Shown here in pieces: positions 28,341-38,417 of a DNA stretch of 64,000 bases; within the stretch, counting starts at the first letter, position 1; the number at the start of each line of letters is the position of its first letter. The notes beneath the pieces were generated by a model, which saw only the letters and a list, made by a program, of their open reading frames with translations, was not told the origin of the DNA and ran no database searches. A program made the position numbers and the translations under genes. This stretch comes from Litoreibacter albidus (lineage in GTDB: Bacteria > Pseudomonadota > Alphaproteobacteria > Rhodobacterales > Rhodobacteraceae), in the NCBI RefSeq assembly GCF_900107015.1, contig NZ_FNOI01000001.1:312501-376500 (forward strand). Direction: 5' to 3'.

Positions 28341-29420
28341 ATGGCGTTACCTGTCCGCGAGCAAGCAAAGTATTGGGGCATCGCGGCGGCGGTGTTCTTG
28401 GTGGCGCTCTGGTACTTGGGCGACGTCATGTTGCCCTTCATCGTGGGCGGCGCGATTGCCTACGGGCTAGACCCTTTGGCCGACCGATTGGAGCGCATGG
28501 GCGCGAGCCGCGTGGTGGCGACCACGGTGATTAGCCTTATCGCCGTGTGTGTGTTCATCCTGATGGCGGTTTTGATCATACCGATGATCGTCAGCCAAGC
28601 CGCCGACCTGTTTGAAAGCGCGCCGGACCTATTTGCGCGGCTTCGTGACTTCCTGTCGGAACGGTTTCCGCAGTTGGGCGACGCTAACTCTACGCTTCGC
28701 CAATCGCTTGCCTCAATCGGGGCGACCATCCAAGAGCGTGGCGGGGAATTCGCGAAAAGCGTGTTTTCCTCGGCGCTGGGGGTCATCAATGCGGTGGTCT
28801 TCATTGTGGTCGTGCCCGTGGTTGCGTTCTACATGCTGCTGGATTGGGACAATCTTGTCGCCAAGATAGACAGCCTTCTGCCCCGTGATCACGCGCCTCA
28901 AATCCGCAAGATTGCCTCCGAGATTGACCTGACCCTTGCCAGTTTTGTGCGTGGGCAATTGACGGTGTGCTCCATTTTGGGGGTGTTTTACGCCGTCGGG
29001 TTGATGTTGGTGGGGCTGCAATTCGGTCTGGTCGTGGGGTTCATCGCGGGTCTGATTTCCTTCATCCCCTACATCGGCGCCGTGATTGGCGGCGTTCTGG
29101 CCGTCGGTCTGGCGCTGTTCCAGTTCTGGGGGGAGCCAGCGATGATCGGCGCGGTGGCGGCGGTGTTTGTGGCGGGCCAATTCCTAGAGGGCAACGTACT
29201 GACGCCAAAACTGGTGGGCGAAAGCGTGGGGCTCCACCCTGTTTGGTTGATGTTTGCGCTGTCGGTTTTCGGAACGTTGTTCGGCTTCGTCGGCATGCTG
29301 GTGGCGGTTCCTGTGGCGGCGGCCATGGGCGTCATCATGCGGTTCGGGACCGAACAATACCGCATGAGCAGGCTCTATAAGGGGCTCGACGATCCAGACG
29401 ACACGGAAAGTGCCGAGTAA
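28341..29420 (+). CDS. AI-2E family transporter (UPF0118)
   Basis: 359 residues with about eight membrane segments typical of the family: two N-terminal, then a soluble region of about 75 residues (SQAADLFESAPDLFARLRDFLSER...) and the membrane block FIAGLISFIPYIGAVIGGVLAVGLAL and FGTLFGFVGMLVAVPVAAAMGV. Relatives include TqsA (AI-2 export) and Na+/H+ antiporters, so the substrate is open. The next gene starts four bases after its stop, so the two form an operon. Confidence 0.9.
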   Translation: MALPVREQAKYWGIAAAVFLVALWYLGDVMLPFIVGGAIAYGLDPLADRLERMGASRVVATTVISLIAVCVFILMAVLIIPMIVSQAADLFESAPDLFARLRDFLSERFPQLGDANSTLRQSLASIGATIQERGGEFAKSVFSSALGVINAVVFIVVVPVVAFYMLLDWDNLVAKIDSLLPRDHAPQIRKIASEIDLTLASFVRGQLTVCSILGVFYAVGLMLVGLQFGLVVGFIAGLISFIPYIGAVIGGVLAVGLALFQFWGEPAMIGAVAAVFVAGQFLEGNVLTPKLVGESVGLHPVWLMFALSVFGTLFGFVGMLVAVPVAAAMGVIMRFGTEQYRMSRLYKGLDDPDDTESAE

Positions 29421-29424
29421 CCAA

Positions 29425-30096
29425 ATGTCAGAGCAACTTGCCTTTTCCCTGCCCGCCAAAGAGGCGCTTGGGCGCGAAAACTATTTCGTGTCCGGTGCGA
29501 ATGCCCTTGCCGTGGCTGCCGTTGAAAATTGGGCTGATTGGCCCCTGAGCAAGCTGGTGCTTGTTGGCCCGTCCGGATCGGGCAAGACCCATCTGGCAAT
29601 GGTGTGGGCGCAAGAAACCGAAGCGGCGGTGGTCTCTGCCGATGCGTTGGATGATCCGTCGGCGCTGGCGCACGGGCCGCTGGTGGTTGAAGACCTTGAC
29701 CGCATCGCGGGGAGCCGCGCCGATGAGACGCAGCTGTTTCACTTGCACAACCTGATGCAGCAGGGCGGGTACCCGCTGCTGATCACCTCGGCGCTTGCAC
29801 CTGCACGAATGACGTTCGTCCTGCCCGATTTGCGAAGCCGGATGGAGGGCACGTCGCTTGCCGCGTTGGAAGCGTTGGACGATGCCTTGCTGATGGCGCT
29901 GGTGATGAAGATGTTTTCGGACCGCCAGATTGCGATCAAGCCGGACCTGTTGAACTACGTGATGCCACGGTTGCCGCGCAGTTTTGAGGCGGTGCGGGGT
30001 TTCGTGATGAAGATGGACGCCCGCGCCTTGGCCGAGAAGCGCCCGATTGGCAAAGGCTTGGCCCGAGACGTCTTGGCGCAGATTGACGCCGATTAA
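29425..30096 (+). CDS. hdaA: HdaA, DnaA-related regulator of replication initiation
   Basis: 223 residues from ATG 29425. It resembles DnaA domain III: Walker A GPSGSGKTH, then HLAMVWAQE and a Walker-B-like VVEDLDRI. The DnaA helix-turn-helix is missing. In alphaproteobacteria such proteins (HdaA) stimulate DnaA-ATP hydrolysis after initiation together with the DNA clamp. The N-terminal QLAFSLP fits the clamp-binding motif QL(S)LPL-like. The gene starts four bases after the AI-2E permease stop, an arrangement I have seen in other Rhodobacteraceae. ppk follows. Confidence 0.85.
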   Translation: MSEQLAFSLPAKEALGRENYFVSGANALAVAAVENWADWPLSKLVLVGPSGSGKTHLAMVWAQETEAAVVSADALDDPSALAHGPLVVEDLDRIAGSRADETQLFHLHNLMQQGGYPLLITSALAPARMTFVLPDLRSRMEGTSLAALEALDDALLMALVMKMFSDRQIAIKPDLLNYVMPRLPRSFEAVRGFVMKMDARALAEKRPIGKGLARDVLAQIDAD

Positions 30097-30177
30097 CCGG
30101 AAACGATCTGGACTCGGCCGCGGATTGTCCCCACATTCGTCACTGTGACGTTACATTCCCAAATTAAGACTTTGCCC

Positions 30178-32352
30178 ATGTGTGGAGCGGACTTTCTAAC
30201 TGCCGACTACCCTGAAGCCGTAGAGATCGACGATCTTGATGCGCAGGGGCCTAGCCGGTTCTTCAATCGTGAGCTGAGCTGGCTCGCGTTCAATTGGCGT
30301 GTGCTGGACGAGGCAGCGAACCCGCGTGTTCCCTTGATGGAGCGCGTTCGGTTTCTGGCGATATCCTCCACCAACCTTGATGAATTCTACACCGTGCGGG
30401 TTGCTGGCCTGCGGGAGCTTGCGAATGCTGGCAACCGCACGCCGTCTGCGGACGGGCGCACACCTGAGGAACAGTTGGTCTTGATCGACCAGAACGCCCG
30501 CGCCTTGATCACCAAGCAGGACAGTGTTTGGGAAGCTTTGAAGGATGAGATGGAGGCCAGCGGGATATGCCTTCACGATGCCGAAGACCTGAGCGACGCA
30601 GATCGCGAATTCCTCGACAGTTATTTCATGTCAAACGTGTTTCCGGTGTTGTCGCCGCTTGCGATTGACCCCGCGCACCCGTTCCCGTTCATCCCGAATG
30701 AGGGCTTCTCGCTGGCGTTACAACTGGAGCGGCCCAGCGACGGGCGGACGTTGCAGGCGCTGCTCCCCATCCCTGCGCAGATCGAGCGTTTCGTGTCCCT
30801 GCCGTGTGGGCAGGGGCAGCAACGCTTTTTGCCGATGGAGCAACTTCTGATCCTGAAGATCAGCGAGATGTTTCCGGGCTATCAGGCGTCAGGGTTATGC
30901 GCCTTCCGGTTGCTGCGCGACAGCGACCTAGAGGTTGAGGAAGAGGCCGAAGACCTTGTGCGCGAATTCGAGGTGGCGTTGAAGCGCCGTCGGCGCGGTG
31001 AGGTTGTGCGGCTGAAAATTAGCTCCGGCGCGCCTGCGAAGCTGCGTGCGTTGGTGATGAAGTCGCTCGAAGTGACCGAAAAGGACGTGATCGAGATTTC
31101 GGGCATGATTGGCCTGTCCGATCTGGGGGAGCTGGTGTCTGCCGCGCCGCCGAACCTGCTTTGGCCGCCATTCAGCCCCCGCGTGCCAGAGCGTGTGCAA
31201 GACAATGACGGCGACATGTTCGCGGCCATTCGCCAAAAAGACATGTTGCTGCACCACCCCTATGAGAGCTTCGACATGGTTGTGCGCTTTCTGGCGCAGG
31301 CGGCGCGCGACCCTGACGTTGTCGCGATCAAGCAGACGCTTTACCGCACGTCGTATCAAAGCCCCATCGTGGAGGCATTGTGCGAAGCGGCGGAGAACGG
31401 CAAATCCGTGACCGCGCTGGTGGAGCTGAAAGCACGCTTTGACGAAGCCGCCAACATTCGCCAATCGCGCAAGCTGGAGCGGTCCGGCGCGCATGTGGTC
31501 TATGGTTTCATCAACTACAAAACCCACGCTAAGATTAGCACCGTGGTGCGCCGCGAGGGGAACTCGCTCGTGACCTACACGCACTACGGCACGGGCAACT
31601 ACCACCCGATCACGGCGCGAATTTACACTGACCTGAGCCTGTTTACCTGTGACGCATCCTTGGGGCGCGACGCGACGAAGGTGTTTAACTACATCGGCGG
31701 TTATGCCCAGCCGGAGCGCTTGGAGAACCTGTATCTGTCGCCGACGGGTATGAAGAAGAAGTTGATCAAGATGATCGACAAAGAGGCCAGCTACGCCGCT
31801 GAGGGCAAGCCCGCCGAAATCTGGGCGAAGATGAACGCCATCGTGGAAGTGGATGTGATCGACGCGCTGTACCGTGCATCGCAGGCGGGGGTGAAAATCA
31901 ACCTCGTCGTGCGCGGCATCTGTGCCGTGCGCCCAGGCATCAAGGGGTTGAGCGAGAACATCCGTGTGAAGTCCATCGTTGGCCGCTTCTTGGAGCATTC
32001 GCGTATTGTGTGCTTCGGCAACGGTCACGGTTTGCCGTCGAAGAAGGCCAAGGTCTACATGTCCTCCGCTGACTGGATGAGCCGCAACCTGAACCGCCGC
32101 GTGGAAACGCTGGTGGAAATCAGCAACAAAACCGTTCAAGCGCAGGTGATGAGCCAGATTATGGCCGCGAACCTAGCGGACACCGCCCAAAGCTGGGTGC
32201 TGTCGCCGGATGGATCCTATGTGCGGGCAGATGTTGACGCGCAGGAGAACCCGTTCAACTGTCACCGCTTCTTCATGGAAAATCCGTCACTGTCAGGGCG
32301 CGGCTCAGCAGGCGCGGGTGACGTGCCGGAGCTAACCCATACGCCGGATTAG
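30178..32352 (+). CDS. ppk1: Polyphosphate kinase 1
   Basis: About 724 residues from ATG 30178. GTG 30145 would add 11, and no decisive ribosome site separates them. PPK1 makes polyphosphate from ATP. The N-terminal part has FNRELSWLAFNWRVL. The two catalytic histidines are in INYKTHAK (His about 450) and EHSRIVCFGNGHG, and the C-terminal KVYMSSADWMSRNLNRRVE is also conserved. The stop overlaps the stop of the opposing YeeE/YedE gene by four bases. The partner exopolyphosphatase gene is only found 1.3 kb further on. Confidence 0.95.
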   Translation: MCGADFLTADYPEAVEIDDLDAQGPSRFFNRELSWLAFNWRVLDEAANPRVPLMERVRFLAISSTNLDEFYTVRVAGLRELANAGNRTPSADGRTPEEQLVLIDQNARALITKQDSVWEALKDEMEASGICLHDAEDLSDADREFLDSYFMSNVFPVLSPLAIDPAHPFPFIPNEGFSLALQLERPSDGRTLQALLPIPAQIERFVSLPCGQGQQRFLPMEQLLILKISEMFPGYQASGLCAFRLLRDSDLEVEEEAEDLVREFEVALKRRRRGEVVRLKISSGAPAKLRALVMKSLEVTEKDVIEISGMIGLSDLGELVSAAPPNLLWPPFSPRVPERVQDNDGDMFAAIRQKDMLLHHPYESFDMVVRFLAQAARDPDVVAIKQTLYRTSYQSPIVEALCEAAENGKSVTALVELKARFDEAANIRQSRKLERSGAHVVYGFINYKTHAKISTVVRREGNSLVTYTHYGTGNYHPITARIYTDLSLFTCDASLGRDATKVFNYIGGYAQPERLENLYLSPTGMKKKLIKMIDKEASYAAEGKPAEIWAKMNAIVEVDVIDALYRASQAGVKINLVVRGICAVRPGIKGLSENIRVKSIVGRFLEHSRIVCFGNGHGLPSKKAKVYMSSADWMSRNLNRRVETLVEISNKTVQAQVMSQIMAANLADTAQSWVLSPDGSYVRADVDAQENPFNCHRFFMENPSLSGRGSAGAGDVPELTHTPD

Positions 32353-33392
32353 GCGGGGACTGCGACTGCGCTAGGGTTGACCGCGCGGCTGACTGCCCAC
32401 GCACCAGCGATCACGCTTGCCAATGCCAACAGTGCAGCGAGGCTCAGGGAAGACGCGCCGCTAAGACCGGCCCCGACGGTGCAACCGCCAGCCAAGACGC
32501 CACCAAATCCCATCAGGATGCCACCGAGGGTGTAACGCCCTGTCTGTTTGGCGTTCTCAAACGCGGCGGCTTGTAATTCGCCGCGCAGGGCGGCGCTGGC
32601 AAAGCTGCCCGCGAGAATGCCGCCGATAAAACCAGTCCCAAAGCCCGCAGGCACGGCCGTGGACGCGATCACCCAAAACAACGTGTCCGACCACGGCAGC
32701 GTGAAAGCGGCTGATTGCACCGCAAGGGGATCGAACTCATCAAAAAGCAACACGCTGGTGGTGGCCCACCCCGCGACGGGCACCAAGCCGATGACCGCGC
32801 CAAGCAGCAGGTGCGATGGCGCGGGGCGAAAGCGGCGGATCGTCAAGATTGCAGCGATAGCAGCGACCGCAACGCCGAGCGCGGCACCGCCCGGCAGGTC
32901 AGCCAAGGACGCGAAGGGCACATCGACCGTGAAGGCCCCAAGGGACGTGCGAACAGGGGAGAGAACACCTTTCAGCATGGCGTGCGCGGTTACGGCGAAG
33001 ACAATCAACACGGTGGCTGCACGCATGTTGCCCGTGGCACTCAGCACGGTCAGGCGGGACACGCAGCCGCGTGTCAGTACCATGCCAGCCCCGAAGGCGA
33101 CCCCGCCAATGACAATGGCGAGCACTGCGACGTCGCTGGCCAAGAAACGGTGGTCTTCGATTGCGACGAACCCGAAAGCCTGTGCCATCTGAAAGGCCGC
33201 GATAGCGGTGGCAAAGGCGGTCAGCCATATGGCAGCCGCTGGTCCGCGCTCCGCACGGTCACCGGCGACGGCGCGCCGCAAACAGAACCGCGTGATCTGG
33301 GCGGCGACGCCAAAGACAAGGCCCAGCCCCAAGCCGAACAGCAGTTGCAGCGTGCGGGCCTCTAGGCCCCAGTCGTAGGTTTCGAGCAGCAT
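32349..33392 (-). CDS. YeeE/YedE-family sulfur-compound transporter
   Basis: 347 residues, about nine or ten membrane segments. The family's Cys motifs are visible: RGCVSRLTVLSATGNMRA and GFGGVLAGGCTVGAGLSG. YeeE of E. coli and related proteins carry thiosulfate through a Cys relay. The gene is reversed relative to ppk and ppx and overlaps the ppk stop. It starts with its own 296-base leader region shared with ppx. Confidence 0.88.
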   Translation of the reverse strand: MLLETYDWGLEARTLQLLFGLGLGLVFGVAAQITRFCLRRAVAGDRAERGPAAAIWLTAFATAIAAFQMAQAFGFVAIEDHRFLASDVAVLAIVIGGVAFGAGMVLTRGCVSRLTVLSATGNMRAATVLIVFAVTAHAMLKGVLSPVRTSLGAFTVDVPFASLADLPGGAALGVAVAAIAAILTIRRFRPAPSHLLLGAVIGLVPVAGWATTSVLLFDEFDPLAVQSAAFTLPWSDTLFWVIASTAVPAGFGTGFIGGILAGSFASAALRGELQAAAFENAKQTGRYTLGGILMGFGGVLAGGCTVGAGLSGASSLSLAALLALASVIAGAWAVSRAVNPSAVAVPA

Positions 33393-33688
33393 GGTCGTTT
33401 TCTCCGCAGTGGTTGTGTGCGGGATATCTGTCTGATTTAGGCCGAGTCAAACCGCCGATGCTGAACAATACATGCGAAGCGGTGAATGTTTGAGGGATAA
33501 TATTCCGGTTTAACCTTTAACGATGGTGCTGTGTGCTTGGATTTGAGCTGTCGTGGGGCAGCAGTTCTTAATTTCAAGCTCGGCCCCGATTTCCCTGCGG
33601 AACGGCATGACGGCACGGCAAGCTGACCAAATTCGCGCAGAGCGCGCCTTTCGCGTTGACGTGCGCCCATCGGCGACGTCATGGTTAA
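33393..33688. other. Divergent intergenic region
   Basis: It is shared by the YeeE/YedE gene and ppx. A -10-like GGATAATATT is at about 33494-33503 on the plus strand. A TTTAACCTTTAACG pair is at about 33509-33522. No ORF with a good start is seen. Confidence 0.4.
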
Positions 33689-35245
33689 GTGCACGCCACG
33701 AACCAAAAAGCGAGACGAGCTTTGGACGGACACCACGACGAAGACGGCCCCTTCGGGCGGCCCCTGTTCAATGACCCCAAATCCAAGGCGCTGAAGCGGG
33801 TGGGGGCCATCGACGTTGGTTCTAACTCGGTGCGGATGGTGGTCTTTGATGGCGCGGCGCGAAGCCCCGCCTATTTTTTCAACGAAAAAGTCATGGCGGG
33901 CCTTGGGGCGGGGGTGTCCGAAACGGGTCACCTGAACCCTGAAGGTCGCGACCGTGCGCTGGCTGCTTTGCGCCGGTTTGCGTTGTTGGCGCAAGGCATG
34001 GGCGTCTCGCCAATGACCTGCGTGGCGACGGCAGCCGTTCGTGACGCGGCGGACGGGCCGGACTTTCGCGCAGAGGTTGCGCGCGAAACGGGCTTAAATC
34101 TGTGGGTCGCGGAGGGTGCCGAAGAGGCTCGGCTTTCGGCGCAGGGTGTGTTCTTGGGCTGGCCCGAGGCGCGCGGATTGATGTGCGACATCGGCGGCTC
34201 CTCGATGGAATTGGCAGAGCTTGGCGACGGTGTTGTCGGGCGGCGGGTGTCGTCACAGATCGGGCCGCTGAAGCTAATGAGCCTGAAGGGCGGCGCCAAG
34301 GCCCGCAAAGCGCTGATCGACGAGACAATCGACGATTTGCGCAACGAAATCGATGGCGACTATAAAACCCTGTTCCTCGTGGGTGGGTCTTGGCGTGCCA
34401 TCGCGCGGCTGGATATGGAGCGGCGCGGCTACCCGCTCAAGGTTCTGCATGAGTACCGCATGACCGCGAAGTCGATCTTACAGACGGTCAAATGGATCAA
34501 CAAGTTTTCGGTGGATGAACTGCGCGCGATGACCGGAAACTCCGAGGCGCGGATGCGACTGGTGCCGATCGCGTCGCAAGTATTGAAATCCCTTATCCAA
34601 CGCTTCAAGCCCAAGTCGGTCGCGGTTTCCAGCTACGGTATCCGCGAAGGCCTGCTCTACGAGCAGATGCCATTCGAGTTGAAGCGCCGCGATCCGCTGA
34701 TTGAGGCGTGCCGCTACGACGAGGCGATGAACGCCCGCATCCCCGGATTCGGGCGTTTCTTGTACCGCTTTATCGAGCCATTGTTCGAGAAGGCCTCACC
34801 GGAACGCATCCGTTTGGTCAAAGCCGCCTGCCTGTTGCATGACGTGAGCTGGCGTGCGCACCCCGACTACCGTGCGGAGGTGTGTTTCGACAACGCGACC
34901 CGCGCGAACCTTGGCGGGTTGGATCACCCCGGACGCATCTTCTTGGGCACAGCACTGCTGCACCGCTACAAGAATTCCCGCTCTGGCACACATTTCCAAG
35001 AGCTGTTCGACCTGCTGTCCGAACGAGAGTTGCGCGATGCGGAGGTGCTCGGCAAAGCCATGCGGTTCGGGGCGATGTTCTCGGTCCAGCGGCCAGAGCT
35101 TATGGGGCAACTGAAATGGCATCCCAAAAAGCGCGTCTTGAAGCTGAAGTTGCACCCCGACACTAAAGGGCTGTTCGGGGAAGTTGCGCAAGCGCGCTTT
35201 GCATCCTTGGCCTCCGCTTTGGACGCGGAAACCATCGTCACCTAG
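33689..35245 (+). CDS. ppx: Ppx/GppA-type exopolyphosphatase
   Basis: The open frame starts at GTG 33689 and gives 518 residues. A TTG at 33722 is an alternative start, and the conserved part begins at VGAIDVGSNSVRMVVFDG. ASKHA-fold motifs: DVGSNSVR (phosphate 1), CDIGGSSMELAEL (phosphate 2). A C-terminal HD-like helical domain follows (CLLHDVSWRAHPDYR). It hydrolyses polyphosphate or pppGpp. It is separated from ppk by the reversed transporter gene. In many roseobacters the two are adjacent, so I treat the interruption as an insertion or inversion. Confidence 0.92.
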   Translation: MHATNQKARRALDGHHDEDGPFGRPLFNDPKSKALKRVGAIDVGSNSVRMVVFDGAARSPAYFFNEKVMAGLGAGVSETGHLNPEGRDRALAALRRFALLAQGMGVSPMTCVATAAVRDAADGPDFRAEVARETGLNLWVAEGAEEARLSAQGVFLGWPEARGLMCDIGGSSMELAELGDGVVGRRVSSQIGPLKLMSLKGGAKARKALIDETIDDLRNEIDGDYKTLFLVGGSWRAIARLDMERRGYPLKVLHEYRMTAKSILQTVKWINKFSVDELRAMTGNSEARMRLVPIASQVLKSLIQRFKPKSVAVSSYGIREGLLYEQMPFELKRRDPLIEACRYDEAMNARIPGFGRFLYRFIEPLFEKASPERIRLVKAACLLHDVSWRAHPDYRAEVCFDNATRANLGGLDHPGRIFLGTALLHRYKNSRSGTHFQELFDLLSERELRDAEVLGKAMRFGAMFSVQRPELMGQLKWHPKKRVLKLKLHPDTKGLFGEVAQARFASLASALDAETIVT

Positions 35246-35362
35246 GGCGCTGCGGCTGGGCCGCTGCCTGTGCTATTTGTGAAAAACACCGCGCCCCAAC
35301 TTGGCAAGGCGCGGGCATTCGCGTAACCCCAATGCAACCACCTATCAGAGAGATCCAAGCCC

Positions 35363-36709
35363 ATGCGCATGTCCCGTTACTTTTTGCCCGTCCTGAAAGA
35401 AACTCCTGCGGAGGCGCAGATCGTGTCGCACCGCTACATGCTGCGGGCTGGGATGATCAAGCAGGCCTCTGCGGGAATCTACTCGTGGCTGCCACTGGGG
35501 TACAAGGTTCTCAAAAAGATCGAGAATATCGTCCACGAAGAGCAGCAACGCGCGGGCCACATGCCTATGTTGATGCCCACGATCCAGTCCGCTGACCTAT
35601 GGCGCGAGAGCGGGCGGTATGAGGCATTCGGCGACGAGATGCTGCGCATTAAGGACCGTCACGACCGCGACATGCTGTTCACCCCAACCGCTGAGGAATT
35701 GGTGACAGATATTTTCCGCTCCCATGTGAGCAGCTACAAAGACCTGCCACTGACCATGTACCAAATCCAGTGGAAGTTCCGCGATGAGCGCCGCCCACGC
35801 TTTGGCGTGATGCGGGGCCGCGAGTTCTACATGAAAGACGGCTACAATTTTGACCTGACCAAGGAAGACGCGCTGCACGCCTACAACCGCCATCTGGTGA
35901 GCTATCTGCGTACCTATGAGCGTATGGGCCTGCAGGCGATCCCGATGCGCGCGGACAGCGGTGCCATGGGCGGCGACGACACGCATGAGTTTTTGGTGCT
36001 GGCGGAAACCGGCGAGTCGGAGGTGTTCTACGATAGCGCCGTCACGGACCTGTCGTTCGGCGCCCGCGAGATTGACTATGACAACGTGGCGCAATGCGCG
36101 GGCGTGATGGAGGAATTCACCACGAAGTATGCCCGCACGGATGAAACCCACGACGAGGCCTTGTTCAACGAAGTGCCCGAAGAACGCCGCAGAACTGCGC
36201 GCGGCATCGAGGTTGGGCAAATCTTCTATTTTGGCACGAAATACTCCGAAGCGATGAAAGCCACGATCCAAGGGCCAGATGGCAAGTCCGTACCGGTTCA
36301 CATGGGATCGCACGGTATCGGCGTCTCGCGGCTTCTGGGTGCGATCATTGAAGCCAGCCATGACGACAAGGGCATCATTTGGCCTGAAGGCGTGACACCG
36401 TTCCACGTTGGCATTGTGAACCTCAAGCAGGGCGACGACGAGGCCGACGCCGCGTGCGAGGCCCTGTATAAATCATTCGCCGCATTGGGGCTGGAGCCCC
36501 TCTACGACGACCGCAATGAGCGGGCAGGGGGCAAGTTTGCGACGATGGACCTGATTGGCCTGCCATGGCGGATCACAGTCGGCCCACGTGGGCTGAAAAA
36601 CGGCGTGGTAGAACTGACCTCCCGCCGCACCGGCGAAAGCGAAGAACTGCCACCAGAAGAGGCCGTGAAGAAGGTGGCCGCGATTTACGCATCGGTAGGA
36701 GTTAAGTAA
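35363..36709 (+). CDS. proS: Prolyl-tRNA synthetase, short form
   Basis: 448 residues. The class II core is seen in [14 protein letters not shown] (motif 1 region), [26 protein letters not shown] (motif 2) and [33 protein letters not shown] (motif 3). The anticodon-binding domain follows. The editing insertion of the long bacterial form is missing, as in other alphaproteobacteria. ATG 35363 is followed by a second ATG at 35369. In this group proS is normally followed by lolC. Here 4 kb intervene. Confidence 0.95.
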   Translation: MRMSRYFLPVLKETPAEAQIVSHRYMLRAGMIKQASAGIYSWLPLGYKVLKKIENIVHEEQQRAGHMPMLMPTIQSADLWRESGRYEAFGDEMLRIKDRHDRDMLFTPTAEELVTDIFRSHVSSYKDLPLTMYQIQWKFRDERRPRFGVMRGREFYMKDGYNFDLTKEDALHAYNRHLVSYLRTYERMGLQAIPMRADSGAMGGDDTHEFLVLAETGESEVFYDSAVTDLSFGAREIDYDNVAQCAGVMEEFTTKYARTDETHDEALFNEVPEERRRTARGIEVGQIFYFGTKYSEAMKATIQGPDGKSVPVHMGSHGIGVSRLLGAIIEASHDDKGIIWPEGVTPFHVGIVNLKQGDDEADAACEALYKSFAALGLEPLYDDRNERAGGKFATMDLIGLPWRITVGPRGLKNGVVELTSRRTGESEELPPEEAVKKVAAIYASVGVK

Positions 36710-36729
36710 CTAGTTTTTTCGGGGGGGGA

Positions 36730-38361
36730 ATGACGACACACATACGCGCGCGTGCCATTTTCATTTTGAAACTTGGCGCGCTGATGTTTCCGGCTGTGAT
36801 TGCAGCATTCTTAATTTTGCGCGCTAGGTTTGATGGCGACACAAGCGACATGCGCTACGCTACCGTGGTAGCGCTGCTTTTCGGTGCGACATTATTCGTG
36901 CGACTGCCTGTCGCCACTCCCGTGACGCGCTCGGTAAGGCGGCGAATTTCGCGTCTTTGGTGGATCGTACCAATTGTCCTGATTTTGCCGATTACGGTTG
37001 TCTCGCTCATTTTCGGGCGCGTCGACGTGGCCGCTTTCGTTTTTCACTGGGTTTTTGGGACGCGTGGAGTGCCCATTTGGGATGTTTTGCCGTTTGTGGT
37101 GACTGCGATTACATATTGGGTGGTAATCGGGTGGACGATCATCCGTCTGGACCCGTTTCTATGCCGGTTCCGAGGTATGGACGTGGCTTTGGGATTGGGG
37201 GTGCTGTTAATCAATCCTTTAGTAACTGAGGCTGGCGTAAATCGCGGATGGGCATGGTCGGAGGCACAAGAGAGCCTCGCGCCGCGGCTCGCCAGCGTCA
37301 ATGTGCATGAGGGAGTTGATCGGCCCAATATCGTCTTCATCTTTATGGAGGGTTTAGAGCAAACCTATGAAGAGGATGAATTCGGCGATGCTTACGCGCC
37401 TATTGCACGGCTGCGGGCGCAGGGAGTTAGCTTCACAAATGTCGCGCAAATAGCCGCGACCGGTTGGAGCCTGGCGGGCACCGTCGCGACACAATGCGGT
37501 GCCCCGCTGGTGATGGATGGCCTCTCGGCATTGACCGCCAAGGCCGCCGACACGTCATTGGTGGCGGGCGTCACCTGCTTGTCTGATCTGACCGCAAAGC
37601 TTGGCTACTCGAATATGTATGTGGCTGGCACCGAGCTTATTGGCGACCAGCAGGGATATTTCGGGTATGTAAATTTCTTTGATACACATGGCCACGGCGT
37701 AGTTGTCGACCGATCTGTGATTGCAAACCAACTCGGCGAAACGGGGCGGGTCTTTTCGGGTGAAGACGGGTGGGGCTACCGAGACGACGTTACCTTGTCG
37801 CAGGCGCTACGTACCCTTGACGAATTGCGGGCTGCAGAACGCCCATATTTTCTGACTGTCGCCACGATGGATACCCACGGCCCTCGTGCTTTCATGGGTG
37901 AAGCCTGCAACGAGACTGGTGGTGAGTGGTTCAGCGAAAATATTGTGGATGCGGTCAGGTGCTCAGCGCGGCTTATCGAAGATTTTGTGTCGGAGGTACG
38001 TGCGCGTACCGCGGGGACGAATACCAAGATTGTGCTGATGAGTGATCACCTCGCTCATAGATCGAACTCCTACGTCGATCTAATGCGCTACCCGCGCCGG
38101 AATACCGTGCTATTTCTGGACGATGGCCGTGCTGGTGAGAAGATTGAGAAGCTTGGCTCTATGGTAGATGTTTTCCCAACTGTGCTCGATTCCTTGGGGT
38201 GGCTTCCCGAGGGACAAAGCCATGCCGGTTTGGGGACATCTTTGCTAAAGGCGGCGCCGACCTTGCTCGAACAATACGGACTAGAGGCGCTAGATAGCCG
38301 GATCATGCTGGATACTGAGCTTTCCGCAGCTGTTTGGCGCGAGGAGATAACCGTGCGGTAG
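36730..38361 (+). CDS. OpgB/MdoB-like phosphoglycerol transferase (sulfatase fold)
   Basis: 543 residues: four or five N-terminal membrane segments, then a periplasmic alkaline-phosphatase/sulfatase-type domain from about residue 200 (NIVFIFMEGLEQTY). AATGWSLAGTVATQCGAPL supplies the candidate nucleophile Thr244, and VLMSDHLAH the metal-binding Asp439/His440. These motifs match phosphoglycerol transferases that decorate periplasmic glucans. LPS phosphoethanolamine transferases are a related alternative. The coding sequence looks lower in GC than its neighbours and uses more TTA/ATT-type codons, so it may be acquired. It begins 20 bases after proS and lies upstream of nothing on the same strand. 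Confidence 0.78.
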   Translation: MTTHIRARAIFILKLGALMFPAVIAAFLILRARFDGDTSDMRYATVVALLFGATLFVRLPVATPVTRSVRRRISRLWWIVPIVLILPITVVSLIFGRVDVAAFVFHWVFGTRGVPIWDVLPFVVTAITYWVVIGWTIIRLDPFLCRFRGMDVALGLGVLLINPLVTEAGVNRGWAWSEAQESLAPRLASVNVHEGVDRPNIVFIFMEGLEQTYEEDEFGDAYAPIARLRAQGVSFTNVAQIAATGWSLAGTVATQCGAPLVMDGLSALTAKAADTSLVAGVTCLSDLTAKLGYSNMYVAGTELIGDQQGYFGYVNFFDTHGHGVVVDRSVIANQLGETGRVFSGEDGWGYRDDVTLSQALRTLDELRAAERPYFLTVATMDTHGPRAFMGEACNETGGEWFSENIVDAVRCSARLIEDFVSEVRARTAGTNTKIVLMSDHLAHRSNSYVDLMRYPRRNTVLFLDDGRAGEKIEKLGSMVDVFPTVLDSLGWLPEGQSHAGLGTSLLKAAPTLLEQYGLEALDSRIMLDTELSAAVWREEITVR

Positions 38362-38368
38362 AGTAGTC

Positions 38369-38393
38369 AAAAAGGGGCACCCCGAGGTGCCCC
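38369..38393 (-). terminator. Terminator of the alanine symporter gene
   Basis: GGGGCACC (38374-38381) and GGTGCCCC (38386-38393) form a perfect stem with loop CCGA. On the minus strand it runs into five T, 25 bases past the symporter stop. It may also serve the opposing OpgB-like gene. Confidence 0.85.
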
Positions 38394-38417
38394 GCTCCAG
38401 TTTGCGTTTAGGTCAAC

